From NCBI GenBank assembly GCA_017555105.1, contig JAFZHB010000005.1:1-64000 (forward strand): DNA of 64,000 nucleotides. The letters are read 5' to 3'. The position numbers were made by a program, and so were the translations under genes. This document shows positions 41,693-51,235 of the stretch, in pieces (the first letter of the stretch is position 1; each line of letters starts with the position of its first letter). The DNA is from Alistipes sp. Lineage in GTDB: Bacteria; Bacteroidota; Bacteroidia; Bacteroidales; Rikenellaceae. The notes under the pieces are model-generated. The model worked only from the letters and a program-made list of their open reading frames with translations. It did not search any database and had not been told where the DNA came from.

Positions 41693-42379
41693 CTATTTAT
41701 ATATTTTAACATTTAATATTTCACATAAATGGTTTGTAATCAACCCCTTCACCTCCTCCATCGAGGGCTTGGAGCCAATCTCCTTCTCGATCGAAGTCAC
41801 CCCTCGATCCACAAATCCGCACGGGTTGATGCGACCGAACCACGCCAAATCGGTGGTCACATTCAGCGCAAAGCCGTGCATGGTAACAAAACGCGAAGCG
41901 CGCACTCCTATTGCGCAGATCTTTCGTGGCGTGCTGCTTTTCTCATCGAGCCACACACCCGAAGCACCCGCCACGCGACCCGCCACAATGCCGTAGTGAG
42001 CCACCGTGCGGATCACCGCCTCCTCCAGCGCGTCGATGTAGTCGCGCAGACCGATGCCGATCTGCTCCAGGTCGAGGATCGGGTATCCGACCAGCTGACC
42101 CGGACCATGGAAGGTGATGTCGCCTCCGCGATCGATGTGAAAGAACCGTGCACCCATCTGCTCAAGCGCAGCCTGCGAAACAAGCAGGTTGTCCGGCTTG
42201 CCACTCTTACCAAGCGTATAGACGGGCAGATGCTCCACCAAGAGCAGCGTTCCGGCTTTTTCATCGGCCGTGCGCTCCGATGCGCGTTTCCGAGCGAGCA
42301 ACGCATCGAAGAGCTCCTGCTGCAACTGCCAGCAGGCTTCATACTCCATCGTGCCCAGGTCTCGGTACTCGATCTGCAT
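41693..42379 (-). CDS. lipB: Lipoyl(octanoyl) transferase
   Basis: Moves octanoyl from acyl carrier protein to lipoate-dependent enzymes. The 228 residues include DRGGDITFHGPGQLVGYPIL, the family signature with acyl-binding loop. ASGVWLDE and RKICAIGVRASRFVTMHGFA follow, with Lys near the conserved catalytic site. RINPCGFVDRGVTSIEKEIG carries the conserved Cys. It lies 3 bases after lipA, an operon arrangement in which LipA then inserts sulfur into the octanoyl group. Confidence 0.96.
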   Translation of the reverse strand: MQIEYRDLGTMEYEACWQLQQELFDALLARKRASERTADEKAGTLLLVEHLPVYTLGKSGKPDNLLVSQAALEQMGARFFHIDRGGDITFHGPGQLVGYPILDLEQIGIGLRDYIDALEEAVIRTVAHYGIVAGRVAGASGVWLDEKSSTPRKICAIGVRASRFVTMHGFALNVTTDLAWFGRINPCGFVDRGVTSIEKEIGSKPSMEEVKGLITNHLCEILNVKIYK

Positions 42380-42382
42380 TGT

Positions 42383-43264
42383 TTATCTGCTCTTTACACT
42401 ATTGAGTGCCTCTTCTGCCAAGTAGGAGGAGCGGACCAGCGGTGCCGAAGCACAATAGCTGAAACCCATCTCCAACGCTCGTTGGCGATACCATTCGAAC
42501 TTTTCGGGGGTGATATAAGCTGCCACCGGATAGTGTCCCAACGAAGGTCGAAGGTATTGTCCGAGGGTTACGATGCTAACCCCTGCTTCGCGCAGGTCAG
42601 CCAGCGTCTGCAACACCTCATCTTCCGTCTCGCCCAAGCCCAACATCAAGCCGCTTTTGGTTTTGGCGCCCCCATCGGCCAGGTATTTGAGTGTGGCTAG
42701 GCTCGTGCGGTACTTCGCACGCGAGCGCACCTCGGAGGTCAACCGCTCCACGGTTTCGATGTTGTGGCCGACGATGTCGGCTTTCGACGCCAGAATCACA
42801 TCCAGCAGATGCGGTTTAGCGTCCATGTCGGGAATAAGGAGTTCGATGGCTGCGTCGGGATTCTGCTCACGCACGGCCTCTACGGTTGCCTTCCAATGGT
42901 TGGCACCACCATCCTCAAGGTCGTCGCGCGTGACGGAGGTCAAGACGACGTATCGAAGTTGCATGAGTCGTACACTCTCGGCCACCTCCCCAGGCTCTTT
43001 TTCATCGGGGGGCAGGGGTCGTCCGGTCTGCGTGGCGCAGAAGCGGCAACCGCGTGTACAAATATCGCCTAAAATCATGAAGGTAGCCGTACGCCTCGAC
43101 CAGCACTCTGCCTGGTTCGGGCATCGTCCGCTGCTACAGATCGTGTGGAGGTGATGCTCCTCAACGATGTGGCGCACCTCGGCATAGTTGGCGGTGCGAT
43201 GCAAACGGATCTTCAACCAATCCGGTTTTTTGATACGGGTTACCTGATCATACAACTTCGGCAT
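42383..43264 (-). CDS. lipA: Lipoyl synthase (radical SAM)
   Basis: Inserts two sulfurs into protein-bound octanoyl groups. The 293 residues contain the two iron-sulfur binding sets: the auxiliary set in CSSGRCPNQAECWSRRTATF, and the radical SAM C-x3-C-x2-C in ICTRGCRFCATQTGRPLPPD. GGANHWKATVEAVREQNPD and GLMLGLGETEDEVLQTLADL are further LipA motifs, and VRSSYLAEE near the end contains the conserved Ser. LipB follows after 3 bases. A weak promoter box (TATTTTTG, minus strand) is at 43298-43291. Confidence 0.97.
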   Translation of the reverse strand: MPKLYDQVTRIKKPDWLKIRLHRTANYAEVRHIVEEHHLHTICSSGRCPNQAECWSRRTATFMILGDICTRGCRFCATQTGRPLPPDEKEPGEVAESVRLMQLRYVVLTSVTRDDLEDGGANHWKATVEAVREQNPDAAIELLIPDMDAKPHLLDVILASKADIVGHNIETVERLTSEVRSRAKYRTSLATLKYLADGGAKTKSGLMLGLGETEDEVLQTLADLREAGVSIVTLGQYLRPSLGHYPVAAYITPEKFEWYRQRALEMGFSYCASAPLVRSSYLAEEALNSVKSR

Positions 43265-43394
43265 TTAAATCACTTTTTTCCCAATTGATGCAAAAATACT
43301 AAAAATGTTTGGATTTTCGCCATGATTGCATTATAAAATGACAAATGCAACGGATTTTTTTATTTCACTTCTCGTTTTCAAGGGGATAGAACAG

Positions 43395-43433
43395 ACAGCG
43401 ACCGGCATCGGATACCCTGATGCCGGTCGCTGT
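43395..43433 (-). terminator. Terminator-like hairpin after polA
   Basis: ACAGCGACCGGCATC (43395-43409) pairs perfectly with GATGCCGGTCGCTGT (43419-43433) over 15 pairs with a 9-base loop. Only a weak T-rich tail (TGTTCTATCC) follows on the minus strand, so termination may be less efficient. Confidence 0.6.
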
Positions 43434-43455
43434 TTCGAAAAAAACCTCGGAATGA

Positions 43456-46350
43456 TTAGTGCGCTTCGAGCCAATTTTCGCCCACACCGGCCTCGGCCGT
43501 CAGGCGAACCTTCAACTTGGCAGCCCCCTCCATCGCCTCGCAGACGATGCGGGTTACCTGCTCCTGCTCCTCGCGCACAAGGTCGATCACCAACTCATCG
43601 TGTACCTGCAGGATCACGCGTGAGCGTACCCCCTCGGCCATAAAGCGACGGTGTACCTCCACCATGGCGATCTTCATAATGTCGGCTGCCGAACCCTGAA
43701 TCGGTGCATTCACCGCATTGCGCTCCGCCATACCGCGCGCCACGGCATTGCGCGAGGTGAGGTCGTTCAGGTAGCGACGACGGCCGAAGATGGTCGTCAC
43801 ATAGCCCTCTTCACGCGCCTTCTCCACCACCGTATCCATATACTCCTTCACCTTGGGATAGGAGCGGAAGTAGCCCTCGATAAGCTCTTTGGCCTCCTTG
43901 CGCGGGATCTCGAGACGCTGACTCAAACCAAAGGCCGAGATACCGTAAATAATACCAAAATTGGCCGTTTTGGCTCTGCGACGCTCCTCGGATGTTACCG
44001 CTCCGATCTCCTTACCAAAGAGGCGAGCAGCCGTGGCTGCGTGGATATCTGCTCCCTGCTCGAATGCGGCAATAAGCGACTCATCACCAGAAAGATGCGC
44101 CATCAGTCGCAGCTCCACCTGGCTGTAATCGACCGAGAGGAGCAGGTGCTGCTCGTCGGAGGGGATAAAGGCTCTGCGAATGCGGCGTCCAAGCTCGTCG
44201 CGCACGGGGATATTTTGCAGGTTAGGGTTGGTCGACGAGAGGCGACCCGTAGCCGTCACTGCCTGGTTGAAGGAGGTGTGGATGCGACCCGTGGTTGCAT
44301 TGACCAGCTGCGGCAGCGCCTCCACATAGGTCGAGAGGAGCTTTTTCACACCGCGATACTCCAGAATGAGCGCCACGATGCGGTGTTCGCCCGCAAAGCC
44401 TTGCAGGTACTCCTCATCGGTGCAGAACTGCTTGGTCTTGGTCATCTTGGGCTTCTCGGCGATGCGCAGTTTCCCAAAGAGCACCTCGCCAAGCTGGCGC
44501 GTAGAGTTGATATTGAGGGTCGGCTCATCAGCCTCGGCTCGCACCGCAGCCTCCAACTCCGCCAGTCGAGCACCCAGCTCCACAGCGTAGTCGGCCAGTG
44601 CCTGCGTATCAATTCTGACACCCTCCAACTCGATTGCGGCCAGCACGCGAATTAGCGGCTCCTCCACCTCGGCATAGAGGTTCTCCACCCCCATATCTAC
44701 CACCTGGGGATAGAGCACCTGCTTGAGCTGCAGCGTGATATCGGCATCCTCGGCTGCATACTCTGCCACGCGCTCCACGCCCACCATCTCCATCGTCAGC
44801 TGCTTCGCACCACGGCCGATCAGCGTCTCGATCGGAATGGGCGAGTAGTGCAGGTAACGCTCCGCGAGGGCATTCATATTGTGTCGCGACTCGGGATCGA
44901 GCAGGTAGTGCAGGATCATCGTATCGTAAAGACGACCGCGCACCTCAACACCCAGTCGCTTCAAGACCATATAGTCGAACTTGATATTCTGACCCACCTT
45001 GGCGATCTGCTCCTCCTCAAAGAGCGGTTTGAGCAGCGCGATGTAGGCCTCCTTGTTGGCGTCATTCAGCGGAATATACCACGCCTCATGTGCCTTCACG
45101 GCGATCGACAGACCCACCGCGCGGTCGTTGAAGAGGTCGAAGCCCGTAGTCTCGGTATCGAAGCAGAACTCACCCGCCTCACGACAAGCGGCAACCACCT
45201 CCTGCACCATCGCAGGATCGGTTACAAGCGTATAGCGGTGGGGGGTTGTCTGCGCCGTAGCATATTCCGTCAACGCGAGCTCCTGCTGCGCGTCGGCTTG
45301 TGGGGCTGCTTCTGCCGGCACCACGGCCTCAACAACCGCAGGTGCAGGTGCAGCATCAAACATGGCAAAGAGATCGCCCTGGCCCTCCATTTTGGCCTTT
45401 TTAGCCGCAGCGGACTTAGCACGCGCCACCTCTGCCAGCTGGCGCTGATCCTCCTGACGCGGACGGTCGGAGGGCTCCTCCACCGGCGCAAGGTTCTGCA
45501 GGTCGGCTGCAAAAGCCTTGAAATCGAGCTTGGCATAGAGCGCACGCAGATCGTCGTAGTGTGGGCAGCAGACCGTCAAAGCCTCCTCCTCGAAGGGGAT
45601 CGGCACATCGAGACGGATCGTAGTAAGCTCCTTCGCCAAGCGGAGTTTATCCCCCCAAGCGGCGATCTTCTCACCCTGCTTGCCCTTGATCGATCCGACA
45701 TTCTCCAAGATGCGCTCCACCGTGCCCCACTCCTGCACCAACTTACAAGCACCCTTCTCGCCAATACCCGGAACACCCGGGATGTTATCCGAGGCATCGC
45801 CCCAGATGGCCAGGATGTCACGCACAAGCTGCGGATCGTCAATGCCATACTTCTCGCTGATGGCCGCACGGTCCACGATCTCAATGCCGTCGCCCTTCTG
45901 CTTGTAGATTTTGCAGTGATCGCGCACGAGCTGACCGTAATCCTTGTCGGGGGTCACCATATAGACCTCGTAGCCCGCCTCTACACCCTTCATCGAGAGC
46001 GTTCCGATCACATCATCCGCCTCAAAACCAGCCACCTCCAAAATCGGAATGCACATCGCCTCCAGGAGGCGCTTGACATAGGGTAGCGAGGTGATGATAT
46101 CCTCCGGAGTCTCCGAGCGGTTAGCCTTGTATTCGGGGTAGAGGGTACGTCGGAACGAGCCCCCCTTCGGATCAAACGCCACACCGAGCAGATCGGGATG
46201 CTCGCGCTTCTGAATGTCGCGCAGGAACTTCACAAAGCCAAAGATGACCGAGGTGTTCATGCCCGCATGGTTACGCATCGGTCGCCCGTAGAAGGCGTAG
46301 TAGTATTTGAACATCAATGCATACGCATCGACCAGGAAGAGTTTTTTCAT
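43456..46350 (-). CDS. polA: DNA polymerase I
   Basis: Repair and Okazaki-fragment polymerase. The ATG at 46348-46350 gives 964 residues. The N-terminal 5' nuclease domain (to about 290) has FLVDAYALMFKYYYAFYGRP and IWGDASDNIPGVPGIGEKGA. A linker of about 100 residues holds QGDLF at 324-328, a possible sliding-clamp binding motif. The proofreading domain appears intact (FCFDTETTGFDLFNDRAVGL, AAEDADITLQL). The polymerase domain has LSVDYSQVELRLMAHLSGDE, RRAKTANFGIIYGIS and QVHDELVIDLV. It lies 4 bases after queD. Confidence 0.97.
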   Translation of the reverse strand: MKKLFLVDAYALMFKYYYAFYGRPMRNHAGMNTSVIFGFVKFLRDIQKREHPDLLGVAFDPKGGSFRRTLYPEYKANRSETPEDIITSLPYVKRLLEAMCIPILEVAGFEADDVIGTLSMKGVEAGYEVYMVTPDKDYGQLVRDHCKIYKQKGDGIEIVDRAAISEKYGIDDPQLVRDILAIWGDASDNIPGVPGIGEKGACKLVQEWGTVERILENVGSIKGKQGEKIAAWGDKLRLAKELTTIRLDVPIPFEEEALTVCCPHYDDLRALYAKLDFKAFAADLQNLAPVEEPSDRPRQEDQRQLAEVARAKSAAAKKAKMEGQGDLFAMFDAAPAPAVVEAVVPAEAAPQADAQQELALTEYATAQTTPHRYTLVTDPAMVQEVVAACREAGEFCFDTETTGFDLFNDRAVGLSIAVKAHEAWYIPLNDANKEAYIALLKPLFEEEQIAKVGQNIKFDYMVLKRLGVEVRGRLYDTMILHYLLDPESRHNMNALAERYLHYSPIPIETLIGRGAKQLTMEMVGVERVAEYAAEDADITLQLKQVLYPQVVDMGVENLYAEVEEPLIRVLAAIELEGVRIDTQALADYAVELGARLAELEAAVRAEADEPTLNINSTRQLGEVLFGKLRIAEKPKMTKTKQFCTDEEYLQGFAGEHRIVALILEYRGVKKLLSTYVEALPQLVNATTGRIHTSFNQAVTATGRLSSTNPNLQNIPVRDELGRRIRRAFIPSDEQHLLLSVDYSQVELRLMAHLSGDESLIAAFEQGADIHAATAARLFGKEIGAVTSEERRRAKTANFGIIYGISAFGLSQRLEIPRKEAKELIEGYFRSYPKVKEYMDTVVEKAREEGYVTTIFGRRRYLNDLTSRNAVARGMAERNAVNAPIQGSAADIMKIAMVEVHRRFMAEGVRSRVILQVHDELVIDLVREEQEQVTRIVCEAMEGAAKLKVRLTAEAGVGENWLEAH

Positions 46351-46354
46351 GGCG

Positions 46355-46804
46355 CTATTGGTTATCTTCGGCAAACCATTCGGCATAGGAGGTGGCCGTC
46401 TCGTGCAGACGCAGCGCATGGAGCTTCACCCCCTCCGGAAGACGCGTCGCAATGCGCACCGCAAAGTCCTCGAGCATATTTTCGCAGGTAGGCTGGTAAT
46501 CGACCGTGATCAGGTTGTCAAACTGCTCGGAGAGGAGTCGGCGCAGCTGCTCATCGGCCGTCGTACGCAACACAAGGGCGTGGTCGAAGCGCGACACAAC
46601 CTCCTCGTGGACGATTTTTTTCAACACCCCGAAATCGAGCACCATGCCCTGCTTCGGATCATCCGACGCGGAGGATGGCGTACCCTTCACCGTTACAAAC
46701 AGACGGTATGAGTGGCCATGAATCTCACGGCACGGTCCATCGTAGCCCCCCAACGCATGGGCGGCCTCAAACGAAAACTCTTTGGTTAAACGAATGATTG
46801 CCAT
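46355..46804 (-). CDS. queD: 6-carboxytetrahydropterin synthase (QueD)
   Basis: Makes 6-carboxy-tetrahydropterin from dihydroneopterin triphosphate in queuosine/preQ0 synthesis. At 149 residues it fits the family. FSFEAAHALGGYDGPCREIH and GHSYRLFV carry zinc ligands His16, His29 and His31 and the catalytic Cys25. MVLDFGVLKKIV, RFDHALVL and QPTCENMLEDFAVRI are further signatures, and ETATSYAEW is the C-terminal motif. It sits 4 bases ahead of polA. FolE, which supplies its substrate, is at 37077-37691. Confidence 0.96.
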   Translation of the reverse strand: MAIIRLTKEFSFEAAHALGGYDGPCREIHGHSYRLFVTVKGTPSSASDDPKQGMVLDFGVLKKIVHEEVVSRFDHALVLRTTADEQLRRLLSEQFDNLITVDYQPTCENMLEDFAVRIATRLPEGVKLHALRLHETATSYAEWFAEDNQ

Positions 46805-46816
46805 TGTTCTCTTTTT

Positions 46817-48094
46817 TTACTCTTTCAACACCTGCCAACGCGCTGCCCAGTCGGCCATAATCTCTTGGCGAACGGCTATTTGCGTATTAGCACCAGCGTG
46901 TTTGTTCCAACGATCCTCCTCTGCATAGCTGTCGGTCCACCAACAATCACCCACCACAAGGTCATCTTCGTTGGGGGCTACATCCCAACTGTTCTCCACC
47001 GTGATTTCACCCTCAAAAGCCTCGAAATCGGGCAGCGAAGAGGTCATCGTATAGGAGAGTACTCCCGTGTAGTAGGTCGAGTGGCGCAACAGATAGTTGC
47101 CGTCGCCCTTGTAGTAACCCGTCCACTTCTGCTTGCGAATATCGAGCGTGAGGCAGGCCGAATCCACCGCGATCTCTGGGCGGTTCGGACCCTTCAACTG
47201 CCACTCAATAATGCCACAAATCTGGGCGGTATCAGCTGCCGTAGTAGGACCATGGAATACGCGACGCGGTGTGCGCTTCGTCTTCACAAAGCGCCCGGCC
47301 CACGACTGTTGCTCGGGCAGCTCGGGGTTGCTGCCATGCATCAGGTAGAGCAGCGTGGGGGTGTCGCCCAATTTGGGATTGCCCTTGTAGTAGGCGGCAA
47401 AGTCGCGACCCAGGTGGCCGGCATCGCAAATGTACTTCTCGAAGTAGCCCATATTCCACTCATCGGGGTTCTTCGAGTCGTAGATAAAACCACGGTAGGT
47501 CGTGTTGTTCTCGATCATCCAGAGGTCGGGGAAGTGCTCGACAATATACATGTAAGCATTCACACCCCACTTCTTGTTCGGACCGGCAATCCAATGCACA
47601 CGCAACTTAGGAGCGATCTCCGGAGCATCGTGCAGCGCCTGTGCCACATCCTCCAAGCAACCCCACACCAAGATATGGAGCGGACGCTTATCCTCCTTAC
47701 GAGCACACTTTACGATCCACTCCGAACCCTCGGTCGGCTCGCCATAGCCACATGCCGGAGCACCACTCTTGCGTCCCTGCTTTACGATGGCACGCACCTC
47801 ATCGGGCTGCATCAAATCGGGGTAGTGAGCCAAAAGTGTAGGTAGATCCGCTTCATACACATCCACCATGCGCAGGATCTCCTCCTTGTTTCCATCACCA
47901 AACGAAGGCGAGGAGACAATACCTTCGATATCAAATAGATCGCTATACATCAACAGATGCGCCATCGACTGATTATCGTCGGGGTCTGTTCCGCCAATAT
48001 CCGACGAGATCAGGATGCGATGCTTCTCTTGGTTTGTTGAACCACAAGCTGCCAAAAGCAGACAGAGCAACAAAATCAGGGGTGCTCTTTTCAT
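46817..48094 (-). CDS. DUF1593 lipoprotein (nucleoside-hydrolase-like, Sde182 type)
   Basis: Probably a surface or periplasmic carbohydrate-active accessory protein. A type II signal ends at Cys17 (CLLLAACGST). Residues 25-290 are DUF1593: ILISSDIGGTDPDDNQSMAH resembles the Asp-rich metal site of nucleoside hydrolases. VHWIAGPNKKWGVNAYMYIV and PTLLYLMHGSNPELPEQQSW are typical. The C-terminal third is beta-rich. Members have been tied to cellulose binding, but the substrate here is not known. It lies 24 bases after sppA and 12 ahead of queD. Confidence 0.85.
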   Translation of the reverse strand: MKRAPLILLLCLLLAACGSTNQEKHRILISSDIGGTDPDDNQSMAHLLMYSDLFDIEGIVSSPSFGDGNKEEILRMVDVYEADLPTLLAHYPDLMQPDEVRAIVKQGRKSGAPACGYGEPTEGSEWIVKCARKEDKRPLHILVWGCLEDVAQALHDAPEIAPKLRVHWIAGPNKKWGVNAYMYIVEHFPDLWMIENNTTYRGFIYDSKNPDEWNMGYFEKYICDAGHLGRDFAAYYKGNPKLGDTPTLLYLMHGSNPELPEQQSWAGRFVKTKRTPRRVFHGPTTAADTAQICGIIEWQLKGPNRPEIAVDSACLTLDIRKQKWTGYYKGDGNYLLRHSTYYTGVLSYTMTSSLPDFEAFEGEITVENSWDVAPNEDDLVVGDCWWTDSYAEEDRWNKHAGANTQIAVRQEIMADWAARWQVLKE

Positions 48095-48118
48095 GGTATT
48101 TTTCGTGTATGTTTAATA

Positions 48119-49900
48119 TTATTCCAACTCCACCTTGTAGGGCGAATACATCACCACACCCTGCTGCGAGAGCGCCTCTTGCACCGTGCGGTACTGCTTC
48201 ATCATGACGCCCAACTCCGAAGCCTCCCACGAAGCCTTCACGCGCGCCGAGAAGCTGGAGAAGTAGGCAGCAAGGCCGGTCGGCATTTCGAGCTGCTCCA
48301 CCACGCGGTACTCATCGCCCAGGTCGGCCTTCTCAGCCGCCAACGCGATAGCATATTTCAGACCACCATGGCCATCGATCAGGCCGATCGGGAGGGCGTC
48401 GATACCCGACCAAACGCGACCCTCGGCCACCTCCAACACCTTCTCAAGCGGGAGGTTACGACCCTGAGCGACATGCTCCGTGAAGGTCGCATAGACGCGA
48501 TCCACACCGCGCATGATCTTCTGGCGCTGCTGCGCCGTGAGGGGCGACAAGCCACCCTTACCGGCCGAGCGGTTAGTCTTCACGCCGTCGATCGTCACGC
48601 CGAGCTTGTTCTTCAGCGCATCTACCGGATTGAGCATCATACCAAAGACACCGATCGAGCCCGTGAGGGTCATCTTATCGGCCACAATCACATCGGCCGG
48701 AGCTGAGATGTAGTAACCACCGCTAGCGGCATACGAGCCCATCGAGACGATGACAGGCTTCTCGCTCTTGAGGAGCTCCATCTCGCGCCAGATGACATCG
48801 GAAGCCAAAGCCGAGCCACCGGGCGAGTTCACGCGCAGCACGACGGCCTTCACCTGATCGTCCTCGCGCACCTGACGGATCATCTGAGCAAGCGAGTTGC
48901 CGTAGATCATATCGCCGTAGCCCTCGCCATCGACAATCTGACCCGAGGCGTAGACCACAGCCACCTGCGGAGCCGAGAAACTCTTGACATCAACACCCAC
49001 CTGTGCGGCATACTCGCCGAGGGAGATCATGTGGTAGTTGCCCTCCTCGTCAGCCTCGACGCCGAGCTCCTCGAAGACCTCGTTCATCTGATCCTCGTAG
49101 ATCACGCCATCAACCATCTTGTGAGCCAACGCCTCCTGCGGCAGGGTCACCTCCAGGTTGTCGGCAATCTTGTTCAGCTCCTCGACCGAGATTCCGCGCG
49201 AAGCCGAAACAGCCTCGGTAATGGTCTGCCAGAGCGAGCCGATCATCTGCTGCATCTGCGCACGGTTGGCGGGCGAGAGCTCCTTGAGGAAGTAGGGCTC
49301 TACGGCACTCTTATACTTGCAGACCGTGGGGCGGAAGATCTCCACCTTGAGGTCGAGCTTGTCGAGCAGCCCCTTGTAGAACATCACCTGCGAGGCCATA
49401 CCCGACCAATCCATCGAGCCCTCGGGCTGGAGATAGATCTTGTCGGCTGCCGTAGCCAGGTAGTAGCTCCCCTGCGTATAGCTTTCGTTGTACGAGACAA
49501 CAAACTTACCGCTCTGCTTGAACTGCACGAGTGCCTCGCGCAGTTCCTCCATCACACCCGTGCCATCGAGCGTACCCGCACCGTTCATGCGCAGGTAGAT
49601 ACCCTTGATGCGGTCGTCGGCCGCAGCGGCCTCCACAGCGCGCAGCGTCTCGAGCAGCGAGAGGCTCGAGGTCATCTCCATCGAGGCGAAGTCGATACCG
49701 GCAAAGGGGTCGGTCGAGGGGGCGTCGGTGATGTTCTCCGCAAAGTCGATCTTCAGGATCGAGTTATCAACCACGGGGGTAATCTGCGTGCTCATCGAAC
49801 CGATAGCACCCACAAATATCAGAATCCAGATAACACATACGGCAAACGAGCCGACAACAAAGGCCAGCAATGCGGCCAAAAAGATGCGCATAAACTTCAT
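48119..49900 (-). CDS. sppA: Signal peptide peptidase SppA, 67-kDa type
   Basis: Membrane-bound serine protease that digests cleaved signal peptides. From the ATG at 49898-49900 it has 593 residues; another ATG four codons upstream is also possible. One membrane helix lies near residues 4-28. Two S49 domains follow. The catalytic Lys is Lys197 in CKYKSAVEPYF and the catalytic Ser is Ser393 in MGSYAASGGYYISAPADVIV, consistent with the E. coli Lys209/Ser409 pair. LTGSIGVFGMM follows the Ser as expected. It lies 13 bases after the BNR-repeat gene and 24 ahead of DUF1593. Confidence 0.95.
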   Translation of the reverse strand: MKFMRIFLAALLAFVVGSFAVCVIWILIFVGAIGSMSTQITPVVDNSILKIDFAENITDAPSTDPFAGIDFASMEMTSSLSLLETLRAVEAAAADDRIKGIYLRMNGAGTLDGTGVMEELREALVQFKQSGKFVVSYNESYTQGSYYLATAADKIYLQPEGSMDWSGMASQVMFYKGLLDKLDLKVEIFRPTVCKYKSAVEPYFLKELSPANRAQMQQMIGSLWQTITEAVSASRGISVEELNKIADNLEVTLPQEALAHKMVDGVIYEDQMNEVFEELGVEADEEGNYHMISLGEYAAQVGVDVKSFSAPQVAVVYASGQIVDGEGYGDMIYGNSLAQMIRQVREDDQVKAVVLRVNSPGGSALASDVIWREMELLKSEKPVIVSMGSYAASGGYYISAPADVIVADKMTLTGSIGVFGMMLNPVDALKNKLGVTIDGVKTNRSAGKGGLSPLTAQQRQKIMRGVDRVYATFTEHVAQGRNLPLEKVLEVAEGRVWSGIDALPIGLIDGHGGLKYAIALAAEKADLGDEYRVVEQLEMPTGLAAYFSSFSARVKASWEASELGVMMKQYRTVQEALSQQGVVMYSPYKVELE

Positions 49901-49913
49901 AACAGCAAACATG

Positions 49914-51083
49914 TTATTTCAACACTTCGGTATCACGACCGATGTTCACCTGCATAGAATCGGCACTCATCACCCACGGCAGCTCCTCCTTCGGCCACTG
50001 ACCATCGACGATGGGAGCCGTCACGAGCTTCGCGGGGTCGAGCACCACATGCTTGATGAACTTGCGGTGCCACGAGTAGGTGATGTGCACCAGACCGTCG
50101 CGCGTGCGGATCATGGCGGGGTAGGAGTACTGCACAGCACCCGTGCGGAACTCCAAGACGGCTGCGGCGTTCCAATTCACGCCATCTTTCGTCTCGGCCA
50201 CGGTCAGGATGCCGCGACCCTTGCGGCCACACGAGTCGTCGTTGCGCGTCGAATGGTTGTAGACCAGCAGATGACGCCCATCGGGCAGCGATACGGCATC
50301 GATGGCCGAGTTGTTGTTCGGCAGGGTGGTGTTCGTCACCTCCGACCAGGTCTTACCGCCGTCCTCGGACCATGCCTGAGCAATCTTCGTCTCGGCATCT
50401 TCACCACCCGAGCGTGCCAAGAGCTGAATCTTCTCCTGCGAGTGTACGAGGAAGGTGGGCTGAATGAGCTTGAACTGCTTCGGGTCGTTCAGCACCGGCG
50501 TACGCGTCCAGCTCTTACCCTTGTCGGTCGAACGCTCCACATGGATGCGCCAACCCGGGCCGCCCTCCATCGAACCACCGGAGAGGATCGTACCATCCTC
50601 CAGGTAGATAGGTTTATTCACCAGCGGACCGGTGAACTCCTTATCCAGGGCAACCGACTTCGACCAGGTGTGACCGCCATCATTCGAGGTGATCACGCGA
50701 CCATCGTTGATGTCGGGCGAGAGGTAGAAGAGCTGCAGCGTATCACCACCACACTGCACAATCACGGGATTAAAAACCGAACCACCCAACTCCTCCTCGG
50801 CTTTGGCCACCGGTTCAGGCGTGCTCCACACACCACCCAGGGGCTTACGCGATACCCAGATCTGCACATCGGGGTGGCTCTCGCGCGTACCACCAAACCA
50901 GGTGCAGAGCAGGTCGCCATTCTCCAACTCGATGAGCGACGAGGCGTGGCAGTCGCGCGTGAGGCGCTCATTGCAGACAAACTCCTCCTCCACGATCGCA
51001 CGCTTCGAGGCGGGCAGGTTAAATTTCGGGGCGCAGCTCGCTACAAAGAGGGCCGCCAGGCATACAAACAAGATCTTTTTCAT
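49914..51083 (-). CDS. BNR/Asp-box repeat lipoprotein, exo-sialidase-like
   Basis: Predicted surface glycan enzyme of the six-bladed beta-propeller type. A type II signal ends at Cys17 (AALFVASCAPK). Asp-box repeats are visible: SNDGGHTWSKS, STDKGKSWTRT and SEDGGKTWSEV. LIELENGDLLCTWFGGTRES and LLARSGGEDAETKIAQAWSE resemble sialidase-family proteins annotated for plant-cell-wall sugars as well as sialic acid. The canonical N-terminal RIP Arg motif of sialidases is not obvious, so true sialidase activity is uncertain. It is the first gene of a tight unit with sppA. A possible promoter is TACCTTTG at 51132-51125 on this strand. Confidence 0.75.
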   Translation of the reverse strand: MKKILFVCLAALFVASCAPKFNLPASKRAIVEEEFVCNERLTRDCHASSLIELENGDLLCTWFGGTRESHPDVQIWVSRKPLGGVWSTPEPVAKAEEELGGSVFNPVIVQCGGDTLQLFYLSPDINDGRVITSNDGGHTWSKSVALDKEFTGPLVNKPIYLEDGTILSGGSMEGGPGWRIHVERSTDKGKSWTRTPVLNDPKQFKLIQPTFLVHSQEKIQLLARSGGEDAETKIAQAWSEDGGKTWSEVTNTTLPNNNSAIDAVSLPDGRHLLVYNHSTRNDDSCGRKGRGILTVAETKDGVNWNAAAVLEFRTGAVQYSYPAMIRTRDGLVHITYSWHRKFIKHVVLDPAKLVTAPIVDGQWPKEELPWVMSADSMQVNIGRDTEVLK

Positions 51084-51200
51084 GATTTCTATCGTTTTTT
51101 AATTATTTACACTCCTTCAATCTACAAAGGTATAAATTTTTTTCAAATATATAGCCCCCACTCGAAAGAGCCTTTTTCGATCATTTTCTTTCGTGCAGCG

Positions 51201-51231
51201 TTGGTTTATTGAGGCTTTTCCAATACCTTTG
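51201..51231 (+). promoter_or_regulatory. Promoter at the ATG of the 252-residue membrane protein
   Basis: TTG (51201-51203), 20 bases, then TACCTTTG (51224-51231). The ATG is at 51236-51238, so the transcript should begin at or within a base or two of it. Confidence 0.6.
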
Positions 51232-51235
51232 TCGT

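Noticed and set aside
49914-51083. Confident naming as a sialidase (nanH)
   Set aside because: Asp-box repeats are present, but the Arg-Ile-Pro motif and the rest of the arginine triad were not identified, so only the fold is claimed.
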